From assembly GCA_039180865.1 (NCBI GenBank), contig JBCDCZ010000017.1:1-28738 (forward strand): a stretch of 28,738 bases of DNA. Direction: 5' to 3'. Below the pieces are notes generated by a model that did no database searches, had not been told where the DNA came from, and saw only the letters and a program-made list of their open reading frames with translations. Made by a program: the position numbers and the translations under genes. The stretch is from JBCDCU01 sp039180865 (lineage in GTDB: Bacteria > Pseudomonadota > Alphaproteobacteria > Rhizobiales > JACESI01). Shown one piece after another: positions 15,497 to 22,920 of this stretch. Every line of letters begins with the position of its first letter. Position 1 is the stretch's first letter.

Positions 15497-17089
15497 ATGA
15501 CACTGCATCAGTCGGGTGATGAGGACGGGACGGTTGAAAAACAAAGACCGTCCCCGCCGACCGCCCGTAAGGTCAAAAAAACAAGCCAGAAGAGCAGCCG
15601 CAAGTCACTTTACCAATGGCATAGCTGGGTTGGGTTTCATCTGGCCGCGATCATGTCGATCATTCTGGCAACGGGAACGATCGCGACCTTATCGAATGAA
15701 ATCGACTGGCTGATCCAGCATGATATGCGGGTTACGCCGAATGGAGACAAGGTGAGCCTTGGGCGCATGATTGATGCGGTCCGGGAAGCTGCACCGGAGC
15801 ATCACCTCGCATCGTTCGCCCGCATGGAGGGCGATCACTTCGCTTACCGTGCAACGCTTTTTACCGAAACCGGAAAGCGGTATTTCATGCACGTCAACCA
15901 ATGGACGGGCGAAGTCACCGGGACCACCCACGTCATCACAGTGCAGCGTATTTTCCGCGACCTTCACCGCTATTTGTTCATGCCCTCCGTGCCGGGTCTG
16001 CCGCTTGTCACGTCATTCGCCTTCATTCTCTCGATTTCGCTTTATACGGGCCTCAAGACAAGCAGAAACTGGATAACGCTCGCAACCCGTATCCGCTTTT
16101 CAAAAGGCGCGAGGATTGCCGTCGGCGATGCCCATAAGGCGGTCGGGCTCTGGTCGATCTGGTTCTTCGCCGTGATGATCGTCACAAGCTTATGGTATCT
16201 CACCGAATTCGGCGCCGCTGTCGGCGGCGAACGCTTTGAGCCGGATCGTCCGAAACTCAGTGTCGAGCGGCAGGCGACATTGCCGCCATTGATTTACGAC
16301 GCCCCCGTATCCGGCATCTCCGCTCAGGTAGAGGCGCATTTCCCCGATCTTCGCTTTGCAACGATCTTCTTTCCCTTGAGACCTCAGGATGCTGTGAGGG
16401 TCACCGGATATGACGGCAATCCGCTTTTGCGGGAACGGGCGAACCAGATCTTTCTCGATCCTGAAACCCACGAGGTGATCGAAATCATCCGCGAGGGCGA
16501 GATCGGCTGGGGCGCCTATCTCAACGAAATGGCCGACCCGCTTCATTTCGGCAATTTTGGGGGTTTGCCGACGAAACTCATCTGGTTTGTCTTCGGGCTC
16601 GGAATGACCGGGCTCTCACTCACCGGTGTGTGGCTTACCTGGAAACGGCTCAAAACCGTTGCGCCCTCGAGAGCCCAGTTTGCAACGTTTCCGGTTCTGA
16701 TCTTGAGCATGGTCGCGTGCTATTTCTGGTATGAGCGGTTTCAGGGCGTGACGGTGCCGGATAACCTTGTCGCTATGGAAGCACTCGCTTTCGAAGACGT
16801 CGAACTGAAGCCGTATATCACAAGGAATGACGGCGTTTATGGCGGAGAGGTTTTTATCACTGCCTCGCATCCTGAAAGGCGCCTCGCCCTCCGGAAGATC
16901 GTCGTCTCTCTTGACCAGGCAGATGATGAAGGCTTGGTATCGAACGACGCGCGCCTTCGGGTCTTCGGGAAAAATCTGATCGCGACTGCACGCATCCCGG
17001 CAGCGCGGATCGCGTCCGGCACACGGATGACGATCCAGGTTGAGGCGCTATCCGGTCGGGAATGGACATTTAACCTCGTCGCGCCTTGA
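15497..17089 (+). CDS. PepSY-associated transmembrane protein
   Basis: This 530-residue inner-membrane protein has a basic cytoplasmic N terminus, a first membrane helix at about 44-66 preceded by the conserved WHSWVGFH (His42, His48), and further helices near 166-187, 216-236, 357-380 and 393-410. DLHRYLF (His157), DAHKAVGLW (His213) and ADPLHFGNFGG are conserved-looking histidines typical of PepSY-TM proteins, some of which act as haem-dependent ferric-siderophore reductases. PepSY-like segments lie in the periplasmic loops (HVNQWTGEVTG; FLDPETHEVIEIIREGE). Its position directly after a TonB receptor supports a role in releasing or reducing the imported metal. The C-terminal 120 residues form a non-membrane domain I do not recognise. 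Confidence 0.88.
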   Translation: MTLHQSGDEDGTVEKQRPSPPTARKVKKTSQKSSRKSLYQWHSWVGFHLAAIMSIILATGTIATLSNEIDWLIQHDMRVTPNGDKVSLGRMIDAVREAAPEHHLASFARMEGDHFAYRATLFTETGKRYFMHVNQWTGEVTGTTHVITVQRIFRDLHRYLFMPSVPGLPLVTSFAFILSISLYTGLKTSRNWITLATRIRFSKGARIAVGDAHKAVGLWSIWFFAVMIVTSLWYLTEFGAAVGGERFEPDRPKLSVERQATLPPLIYDAPVSGISAQVEAHFPDLRFATIFFPLRPQDAVRVTGYDGNPLLRERANQIFLDPETHEVIEIIREGEIGWGAYLNEMADPLHFGNFGGLPTKLIWFVFGLGMTGLSLTGVWLTWKRLKTVAPSRAQFATFPVLILSMVACYFWYERFQGVTVPDNLVAMEALAFEDVELKPYITRNDGVYGGEVFITASHPERRLALRKIVVSLDQADDEGLVSNDARLRVFGKNLIATARIPAARIASGTRMTIQVEALSGREWTFNLVAP

Positions 17090-17103
17090 GGAGCGGGCCC
17101 CTT

Positions 17104-17136
17104 GCCGCCTCCTGGCCGCCTCCTGGCCGCCTCCTG
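17104..17136 (+). repeat. three tandem 11-bp repeats
   Basis: GCCGCCTCCTG occurs three times head to tail (17104-17114, 17115-17125, 17126-17136). A diverged fourth unit (CCCGCTTCTCC) is already part of the LysR2 tail copy. The repeat lies between the PepSY stop and that copy, as slippage at a junction could produce. Confidence 0.85.
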
Positions 17137-17210
17137 CCCGCTTCTCCCATGTCATCGACGCTACGGCGGAAAGCGTGACGGCGGTCGACGGGCTGGAGCC
17201 TGTCCGGGGA
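17131..17210 (+). pseudogene. decayed copy of LysR2 3' end
   Basis: In frame, 17136-17204 reads ARFSHVIDATAESVTAVDG then LEPV, against ARISHFIDHVAECVKSVDG then LEPV in LysR2: 16 of 23 residues identical, no gap. The stop codon is lost (GTCCGGGGATG in place of GTTTGAGGGGGG). No further LysR sequence lies upstream; the 11-bp tandem repeat and the PepSY gene do instead. Some conservation at protein level suggests it came from a once-functional LysR gene rather than chance. Confidence 0.75.
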
Positions 17211-17303
17211 TGCTGTGGAACGTTCGATGCGCTGCTGCAGGTAAAGCCTTTGTTGCTTCCTTTGCATCCAAACCTTGAGACGACGAAGGCACCCACATCT
17301 GCA

Positions 17304-17740
17304 TTCCCGGGCCTGACCCGGGATCCAGAAGAGGCTGCCACTTGCTCAAGTGCGGCTTAGTTGAAGATCATCTCCCAGCGAACCGCTTCCATCCGATGCT
17401 TTAGCTTCGGATTGCGCCTGTCCCGCCCCGCCCCTCTTGTTTCTTGGGCGTGGGCGCATTCGCACCCACCTCCCCGAGAATAGAAAGGGGTCCGGGTGCG
17501 ATCTTGGCATCGGAGCATCGAAAGGCTCCTGCTCGCCTATACTGCATCCAATCTTCCGGCCCTGTGCCCGTAGAGGGCATTCTCTGGACCCCGGCCCTCG
17601 TTTGTTTTTGGGCTCGGGGAACGAGTGGTGGGTATCCGGTATGGACTGAGCTTTGCGGCAATGGACCATCAACAATCAGAATGTTTCAAAACCACTCGGC
17701 CGCTCTTCTTGTCTTCCCGGCCTCGGAATCGGGATCATGG
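17304..17740 (+). repeat. mosaic intergenic repeat block E
   Basis: This is the most complete block: R1 (17304-17328), the linker TGCTCAAGTGCGGCTTAGTT, R3 (17389-17435), R4 (17438-17502), R2 with an enlarged loop (17584-17630), and R1 (17714-17740). The rest of 17211-17778 shows no gene. Confidence 0.75.
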
Positions 17741-17778
17741 AAACTCTTCGACACGCAGCCCCTTTGCCCCAAATAGCC

Positions 17779-18363
17779 TCAATGATTGGCTTTCACGCCA
17801 AGTGCAGCAAGGCGCGCGGTTTCCGAGATCCGCTTCGCCCGCGTCTCGGCGCGCTTTGCCTGTTTGATCCATTCCAATATGCCGCGCCTCGAAGACCGGC
17901 TGAAGCCGTCGAATTTCGCCCGTGCCTCCGCCGTCTCTTCAAGGGCCGCCTTCAGATCGTCGGGCTCTATCAGCTGATCGACATCGTTCAGGAAGTCCCA
18001 CGAACCGTCTTTTTTGGCAGCCTCGATCGCCGCAACGCCCCGTGGATGGATGAGGCGCTCCGCCTCCATACGGTCCACCCGCTCCTTGTTGACGGCAGAC
18101 CAGGCGCTTCCCGGTTTGCGCGGTGACAGGAGAAGCATGGTGCGGCGCTCATCGAGCTTTCGCGGCAGGCTGTCGATCCAACCGAAACAGATCGCAACAT
18201 CGACGATCTCGTCGTAGCTCACATAGCGCTCCGGCACTCTTTTTTTGTAGGTGACGAGCCAGATGCTTTTTTCGCTCTCGCAATTTTTCTGAAGCCAGTC
18301 GCGGAGATCGGCAGTGCTCTTGATCTCAACGCGTTCCAGGTCCTCTAGCTTCGGCTTCGCCAT
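17779..18363 (-). CDS. YdeI/OmpD-associated family protein
   Basis: This 194-residue protein matches the YdeI-like family pattern: RDWLQKNCESEKSIWLVTYK, then YDEIVDVAICFGWIDSLPRK (about 51-70), SPRKPGSAWSAVNKERV (about 80-96), and a helical C terminus with EWIKQAKRAETRAKRISE. Family members have been linked to peptide or bacteriocin resistance and stress, but the biochemical role is not settled. It is probably cytoplasmic. It stands alone between repeat-filled gaps. A GGAAAG seven bases before the ATG is an acceptable ribosome binding site. Confidence 0.88.
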   Translation of the reverse strand: MAKPKLEDLERVEIKSTADLRDWLQKNCESEKSIWLVTYKKRVPERYVSYDEIVDVAICFGWIDSLPRKLDERRTMLLLSPRKPGSAWSAVNKERVDRMEAERLIHPRGVAAIEAAKKDGSWDFLNDVDQLIEPDDLKAALEETAEARAKFDGFSRSSRRGILEWIKQAKRAETRAKRISETARLAALGVKANH

Positions 18364-18431
18364 TTGATCTTTCCGATGATGGGACTGCGGGCGTTATGGT
18401 TTTGAAGATAGGGCGGGAATTGAAAGTGGGA

Positions 18432-18500
18432 GGGGGTTTGATCGGGTGTGCAAGCACCGGATTTCGCCCACCGCCCCGAGACTAAAAAGAGGCCGAGCTG
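18432..18500 (+). repeat. degenerate R3 module
   Basis: The sequence CGGGTGTGCAAGCACCGGAT followed by TTCGCCCACCGCCCCGAG resembles R3 with several changes. It lies between the convergently arranged YdeI start and AraC stop. Confidence 0.5.
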
Positions 18501-18524
18501 TAATTCTTCATGAGGCCCCCTTCT

Positions 18525-19283
18525 TCACCCCTCTTTCGCGATGTACTGCCCCGGCGAGGTTCCAAAGGCGAGGCGGAAAGCCACGATGAAACTGCTCGGG
18601 TTCGCATAGCCGAGCGCGAAGGCGACATCGCCGACGGGCTCGCCGAGTGTCAGCATCTGGACGGCATTCAAAAGCCTTAATTGCTGCACCCACGCTCCCG
18701 TGCTCATGCCGATCTCACGCTGAAAACATCGTTCCAGCGTGCGTGCCGTCGTGCCGTGCTCTGCGGCGATCTCCGTCAGGCGGCGGCGGTCATCGATATG
18801 ATCCTGCATATGGCGGCAGAAGCGAACCGCGCGCGGGTCTCTTGGTTCAGGTAGATGAAACGGCAGACCGGCGAGTGACACGAGTTCGTCCATCAGAACC
18901 TTGGCGAGACGCCCGGCGGGCTTATCCGCGCAATAGGTCCAGGGAAGATCCACAAGCCGCAATATCACTTCGCGCAGGAGCGGATTAACGTCGATCACCT
19001 TGCAGGTCGTCCAATCGGGAAGGCCCGGTGCATCCGGCGCGATATAAAGCGTTGCAAGGTCCACGCGCCCGCGCGCGGCAAGGCCGTGCGCAAGACCGCC
19101 CGGCACAAAGAGTGCCCGCGTCGGCGGAAGCATCCACAACCCCTCGCCTGTCGTTACCGCCAACGCACCGCGTTCAGCGAACATCACTTGTGCTCGCTCA
19201 TGGGCGTGGGGTGCGACCGCCTGCCGGTCATAGATCTCGCGTATTCCGGCAGTGATCGCGCTTGCCTGATCCGGATTGCTCAT
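18525..19283 (-). CDS. AraC-family transcriptional regulator
   Basis: This 252-residue protein has an N-terminal cupin-like sensing domain (VAPHAHERAQVMFAERGALA, then LPPTRALFVPGGLAHGL) and a C-terminal double helix-turn-helix (LTEIAAEHGTTARTLERCF, then VGDVAFALGYANPSSFIVAF and FGTSPGQY). The latter is the classic AraC/XylS signature. I place the start at 19283 rather than the in-frame ATG at 19319, since the extra residues are not conserved-looking. It is divergent from the MBL-fold gene at 19409 with 125 bp between, so that gene is its probable target. Confidence 0.92.
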   Translation of the reverse strand: MSNPDQASAITAGIREIYDRQAVAPHAHERAQVMFAERGALAVTTGEGLWMLPPTRALFVPGGLAHGLAARGRVDLATLYIAPDAPGLPDWTTCKVIDVNPLLREVILRLVDLPWTYCADKPAGRLAKVLMDELVSLAGLPFHLPEPRDPRAVRFCRHMQDHIDDRRRLTEIAAEHGTTARTLERCFQREIGMSTGAWVQQLRLLNAVQMLTLGEPVGDVAFALGYANPSSFIVAFRLAFGTSPGQYIAKEG

Positions 19284-19408
19284 CGTTTGTCTTATTCCCG
19301 TTATTTTTCTTCTGAACACCGATAACAGGAAAATGCGGCGTGTGACATCACCGTTCTGGAGGGCCGCACCCTCAGATCATAAACAAGACAGCAAACGGAA
19401 AACCGATC

Positions 19409-20371
19409 ATGCCCTTTCTGAAATCCTTCATCGCAGCCGCAGCACTCGGTGTCGCGGCGCTCTTGACCGAATCGCAAACCCATGCCGGATCGCTCGGCCT
19501 CTATGAATCCGACGCAAACGGCTTCAACACCCGCACCTATTTCTATGACGACGGCACGGAAGTCACCGTCTTCGATACCCAATTCGTGCCGGCCCTTACC
19601 GAAGCGATGGTTCAAAAGATCCGTGAGACGACCGACAATCCGATCACCCGCGTCATCGTCACCCATCCGAACCCGGACAAGTTCAACGGTCTCTCCGTAC
19701 TGCACGCGCTTGGGGCAACGTCGATTGCATCAAAAGCGACAGCCGACGCGCTTTCCGGCGTCCATTCTTACAAGAAGTTTTTCTGGGTCGAGATTGCGAA
19801 AGCCTTTACCGCAGAGACCTATCCGGTGCTTGAAGCCGTGCAGGAGACCTTTTCGGGAGACATGACGATCCCGCTTAAATCGGGGGAGACGATCACCCTT
19901 TTCGAACTTCAAAACCCCGGTGTCTCCACGACCCAGACGGTTGCCCGGATCGATGCGACAGGTGATCTTATTGTCGGCGATCTCGTGCACTATCAAAACC
20001 ATGCCTGGCTGGAGGGCGGCATTGCCGATGGCGCGCCGAAGCCCGATCTCGACGCCTGGATCAAGGCGGTGAAGGAGCTTGAGGGTCTAAATGGGTCAAC
20101 AATTCATGGCGGGCGCGGACCGAGCGGACCGGTTGCCGATGTCATTGCCGATCAAACCGCGTATCTTTCGGCCATGGATAGACTGGTTTCGGATTATGTT
20201 TCCGGTCTTGGCGATAAAGCGGGCGAACTCAAAGATCCTGAGACAGCGCAAGGCCATTTCAATGCGATCCAGGAGCGCGCCGAGGCAGCCTTCCCGGACC
20301 GCGGTCTTTCCTATCTTATCGGCTATGGGGTCTACGGCCTTGCCCAGACCAAGCTTGCGAGTGGCGGCTGA
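19409..20371 (+). CDS. exported MBL-fold protein with altered metal-binding motif
   Basis: This 320-residue protein begins with a signal peptide (FLKSFIAAAALGVAALL, cleavage near THA-GS). The metallo-beta-lactamase fold is visible as VIVTHPNPDKFNGLSVLHAL (82-101), GDLIVGDLVHYQNHAWLEGG (185-204) and STIHGGRGP (230-238). The usual HxHxDH zinc motif reads His86-Pro-Asn88-Pro-Asp90-Lys91, so the second and last histidines are replaced. The His expected near NPGVSTTQT is also absent, while Asp191 and His233 remain. It may bind one metal, or none, and need not be a hydrolase. It is divergent from the AraC regulator. GGAAAA lies upstream of the ATG. Confidence 0.85.
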   Translation: MPFLKSFIAAAALGVAALLTESQTHAGSLGLYESDANGFNTRTYFYDDGTEVTVFDTQFVPALTEAMVQKIRETTDNPITRVIVTHPNPDKFNGLSVLHALGATSIASKATADALSGVHSYKKFFWVEIAKAFTAETYPVLEAVQETFSGDMTIPLKSGETITLFELQNPGVSTTQTVARIDATGDLIVGDLVHYQNHAWLEGGIADGAPKPDLDAWIKAVKELEGLNGSTIHGGRGPSGPVADVIADQTAYLSAMDRLVSDYVSGLGDKAGELKDPETAQGHFNAIQERAEAAFPDRGLSYLIGYGVYGLAQTKLASGG

Positions 20372-20503
20372 GCGTGTGCGATGGGTTTCATCGCAGCCTT
20401 GGTGAACAAGTCATATCGGCACTCTGCGATCATTGATTTGGAATGGAGCCCACTCAACGACCCTTCAACGGAACAACGCAAAGGTACCAGTCCCACGATC
20501 CTT

Positions 20504-20960
20504 CTGGGCCCCGGATCTCTTTTGTTGTCGGGCCCGGGGAACGGGTGGTGAGAGACTTCGCCTCTCCAAAATCCGGCTCGCGGATCCGCAGAATAGATTA
20601 CTGCCGCTTAGCCCGATAGCCTGCCATCTGTCTTCCCGGGCCCTGACCCGGGATCCAGAAAATCCATCCGTTTACTCAAATGCGGCTTTGTCGAAGATCA
20701 TCTCTGAACACGCACCCCATCCGGTGCGTTAGCGCCGGATTGCGCCCATCCCGTCCCGCTTTAGTTCTCTGTGCCTTCAGTTGGTTTGAACTGGGCCCCG
20801 GCTCAAGGCCGGGGAACCGAGTGGATAGCTGTCGGTTAGATAACCAGCATCGAGTGGGTGGACGCACAACACGCGGGCCATTCGCGGCAGGAAGGCTCTC
20901 CCTTCTTGTCTTCCCGGGCCTGACCCGGGATCCAGGAAATCTCTCCGCTTGTTCAAAGGG
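20504..20960 (+). repeat. mosaic intergenic repeat block F
   Basis: R2 with an enlarged loop (20504-20549), R1 (20631-20660), the linker TACTCAAATGCGGCTTTGTC, R3 (20717-20760), R2 (20791-20825) and R1 (20909-20938) follow in the shared order. The block repeats R2-R1 twice. No gene is visible between 20372 and 20960. Confidence 0.75.
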
Positions 20961-21466
20961 CGCGGCGAGGAACGGAGCTATGTCCAATTCAAAATCTTTA
21001 GTTCGATACTTTTTTGCGTTGAAGAGTGCTTTCTTGAGTGCCCAAACCACAGCCTTCTACCTACTTTCGGCTACTCTCTTCCCTACTCCCTCACTCCCTC
21101 CTGACCGTTGGTGAGACCGGAGGGTTCGGCCAAAGATCCCCCTACCCCTTGGAGGCGCTGAAAAGCGCGCTCAAGAGGCAAGGAAATCCATGGCTGTCCT
21201 GACCGTCGGAGCCTACCGGATGGGACATGGCCAGGGTCTCTTTCGAAAACCCGTCCTCTGTTTCTGGAGAGCACCGTAGGACTTTCGATCCCCGCGCCCG
21301 CGGCTTTCATCCAGCAGGGAGTTGCACCCCGTCGCCGCATCGGAACCAGGGCTTTAGTGTGATGCGGAGAGGACATCAAGCAAAATGTAATGTCGCCCTA
21401 CTTTTTGGATTGACCCTATATCTGACTCAACCTACGCTTCTTCCAACACAAACACGGAGGCAGTGC
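20961..21466. other. gene-free, fold-rich interval upstream of the acidic protein gene
   Basis: I see no credible gene. From about 21100 to 21360 the sequence is rich in short complementary segments, for example CCATG/CATGG with GTCC/GGAC at about 21190-21232, and GCGCTGAAAAGCGC at 21153-21166. This suggests a folded RNA or leader, but it matches no RNA class I can name. An ATG frame from 21227 runs into the acidic-protein gene, but the strong ribosome binding site argues for the later start. Confidence 0.35.
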
Positions 21467-21871
21467 ATGACCATTTTTCTGATCGAACGCGATTACGGAC
21501 GCGAGGGCCGCGCCATTGACGAGGCTGACACTTCCGCCCCGCTCGATCTTGAGACAATCGTCGATCATATCGCGCTTGAAGACGACATCGTCGCTATCCA
21601 TGAATGGGATCGCGCCGACGGAATCATTGTTGATATCACCGAGGATATCGCCCGGGCGTGTCTTACGAAATACGAAGCCATCGACGCCGTGCCCGCCTGG
21701 GTGCGCGGCCTCATCGGTGAGCCGGATCTAAGCCCGCTCTATGACGATGATGATCTTGCGGCCCTTGAAGCCGATGAGCGCATTCAGTTCCTGAACGAAG
21801 ATGCGGTCGCGTGTGCGTCCGGCTCGGCTCATTTCGGCGAAACCGCGACCGACGCCCTCGCCGTGCTTTGA
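21467..21871 (+). CDS. small acidic protein of unknown function
   Basis: A near-ideal GGAGG lies six bases before the ATG, which decides the start. The 134-residue product is strongly acidic (for example EDDIVAIHEWDRADG and LSPLYDDDDLAALEADERIQF) with a beta-rich start (MTIFLIERDYGREG). No signal peptide, membrane segment or known motif is visible. It is alone between a fold-rich leader and a hairpin-rich downstream region. Acidic small proteins may mimic DNA or act as antirepressors, but nothing here shows that. Confidence 0.75.
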   Translation: MTIFLIERDYGREGRAIDEADTSAPLDLETIVDHIALEDDIVAIHEWDRADGIIVDITEDIARACLTKYEAIDAVPAWVRGLIGEPDLSPLYDDDDLAALEADERIQFLNEDAVACASGSAHFGETATDALAVL

Positions 21872-22125
21872 GTGCTTTTATCGGGGGATCATTGTGCGCT
21901 TTCTTCAGATTGCAGACGCACTCCCGGCCTCACGCCCACTCGAAAAAGCAGGCAGCCCATCACGCGACAACCAGGATATCGTCCGCCGGTGTGCCCCCTG
22001 AAACCGCGGATGATCAGGGGGCGGGTTCTTATCAGCCGGAACCCGATCCGGTCTCCTCCCGTGAGCCCGCCCCCGCCCTTCGGACCGCCACATACGTAAC
22101 TATGCTCTTTTTCCTAACTTATTTG
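21872..22125. other. hairpin region after the acidic protein gene
   Basis: GCCCCCTG at about 21991-21998 pairs with CAGGGGGC at about 22013-22022, giving an 8-bp stem, and GGGTTC/GAACCC pairs just after it. These may end the acidic-protein transcript, though no long T run follows. No gene is seen. Confidence 0.4.
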
Positions 22126-22139
22126 ATGATTACAATCAA
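22126..22139. promoter_or_regulatory. FNR/FixK-like box 1
   Basis: ATGAT-TACA-ATCAA matches the TTGAT-N4-ATCAA consensus of CRP/FNR-family oxygen regulators at 9 of 10 positions. No -10 element at the canonical distance is obvious on either strand, so its target is uncertain. Confidence 0.45.
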
Positions 22140-22286
22140 ACCTTACAGAATACGCTCCGTTTTTTCCCTATCTCGGAGAAATACTAAGGCCAAAACACCT
22201 CCGCACGACATGACGCGCGGGGAAACGCCGCAGTGCACACAAAACAAAATTAGGGATATAGTCAGGGAAAGCACGGCGGACCGGGT

Positions 22287-22326
22287 GCAGAGGCGCCCTG
22301 AAAGAGAGCGCGCCTCTGCGGCTTTT
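22287..22326 (+). terminator. strong hairpin with short T tract
   Basis: GCAGAGGCGC (22287-22296) pairs perfectly with GCGCCTCTGC (22310-22319), followed by GGCTTTTC. This is a possible intrinsic terminator of a transcript from the region of FNR-like box 1. The T tract is short. Confidence 0.45.
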
Positions 22327-22530
22327 CAATGCGCAGACAATCATGCGAGCGCACCCGCCAGCGAAACCTTAAGGGCGTGGGCCGGAAACGGGTCCTGCCT
22401 CTGGAATGCGGTTACCGCCACCTGGGACTGCGCGAAAACGGGTGGCGAAAACCGGGGCGCGTCGACCTCGGAAAAAGAATACCGGAATAAGGTTAAGTAC
22501 GGTGCTTTTCAAAGCGCCATCAGTCCCTAT

Positions 22531-22544
22531 TTGATTACAATCAT
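22531..22544 (+). promoter_or_regulatory. FNR/FixK-like box 2 ahead of a probable small RNA
   Basis: TTGAT-TACA-ATCAT matches the FNR/FixK consensus at 9 of 10 positions and has the same TACA spacer as box 1. A -10-like AAGAAT lies at 22566-22571. It would place the transcript start near 22578, with the box centred about 40.5 bp upstream, as in class II FNR-activated promoters. Confidence 0.55.
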
Positions 22545-22577
22545 GCTGCTCAGGGGCAGTGTGAAAAGAATGATCGG

Positions 22578-22736
22578 GGGACTTAGAGATCCCGGAGGGT
22601 GTCAGACCTCCGGGAGAGTGCGTGTTCCCTTCGGAAGTCAGGCCGTCGGGGATCATCGTACCGCCGAGCGCCTGACGGCAGCTGCGGCTTCAAGCCGGGG
22701 CGCGTGTTACACCTCCCTACGCGCCCCGGCCTTTTT
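22578..22736 (+). ncRNA. putative FNR/FixK-regulated small RNA
   Basis: Downstream of box 2 lies a 159-nt unit with no good reading frame but four consecutive hairpins. Hairpin 1 pairs CCCGGAGG (22591-22598) with CCTCCGGG (22607-22614). A small TTCC-CTTC-GGAA hairpin follows at about 22625-22636. Hairpin 2 pairs GTCAGGC (22637-22643) with GCCTGAC (22670-22676). The unit ends in the terminator at 22694. This size and layout are those of bacterial trans-acting small RNAs such as the FNR-activated FnrS of E. coli, though no sequence similarity to it is claimed. The promoter is inferred from spacing alone. Confidence 0.5.
22694..22736 (+). terminator. Rho-independent terminator with perfect 12-bp stem
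   Basis: GCCGGGGCGCGT (22694-22705) pairs with ACGCGCCCCGGC (22719-22730) and is followed by CTTTTT. This is the clearest intrinsic terminator in the window, and no protein gene precedes it on the plus strand for more than 800 bp. Confidence 0.85.
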
Positions 22737-22920
22737 ATGGACATGGTTCTTTTTCCTCAACAGAGTTTTAGTGAGGCGTTTTGGCGCAAGGTGCCGCGTC
22801 CCTCATGCGGCAAAGGCTGGCTTTCCCGCGACGGCATCGGTTCTTTCTCCGACACCGGTTGAAAGCCCCTACGAAACACCGGCATGTCCGGTTCTTGAAC
22901 CCGATGGCAACCGGGAGCCA

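Noticed and set aside
4353..20960. Repeat blocks as a CRISPR array
   Set aside because: The repeats are dispersed between genes, vary in length, and lack regular unique spacers and cas genes.
21083..21379. 98-codon minus-strand frame in the leader region
   Set aside because: It has an Arg/Gly/Pro-rich composition typical of frames across structured GC-rich DNA, and no ribosome binding site.
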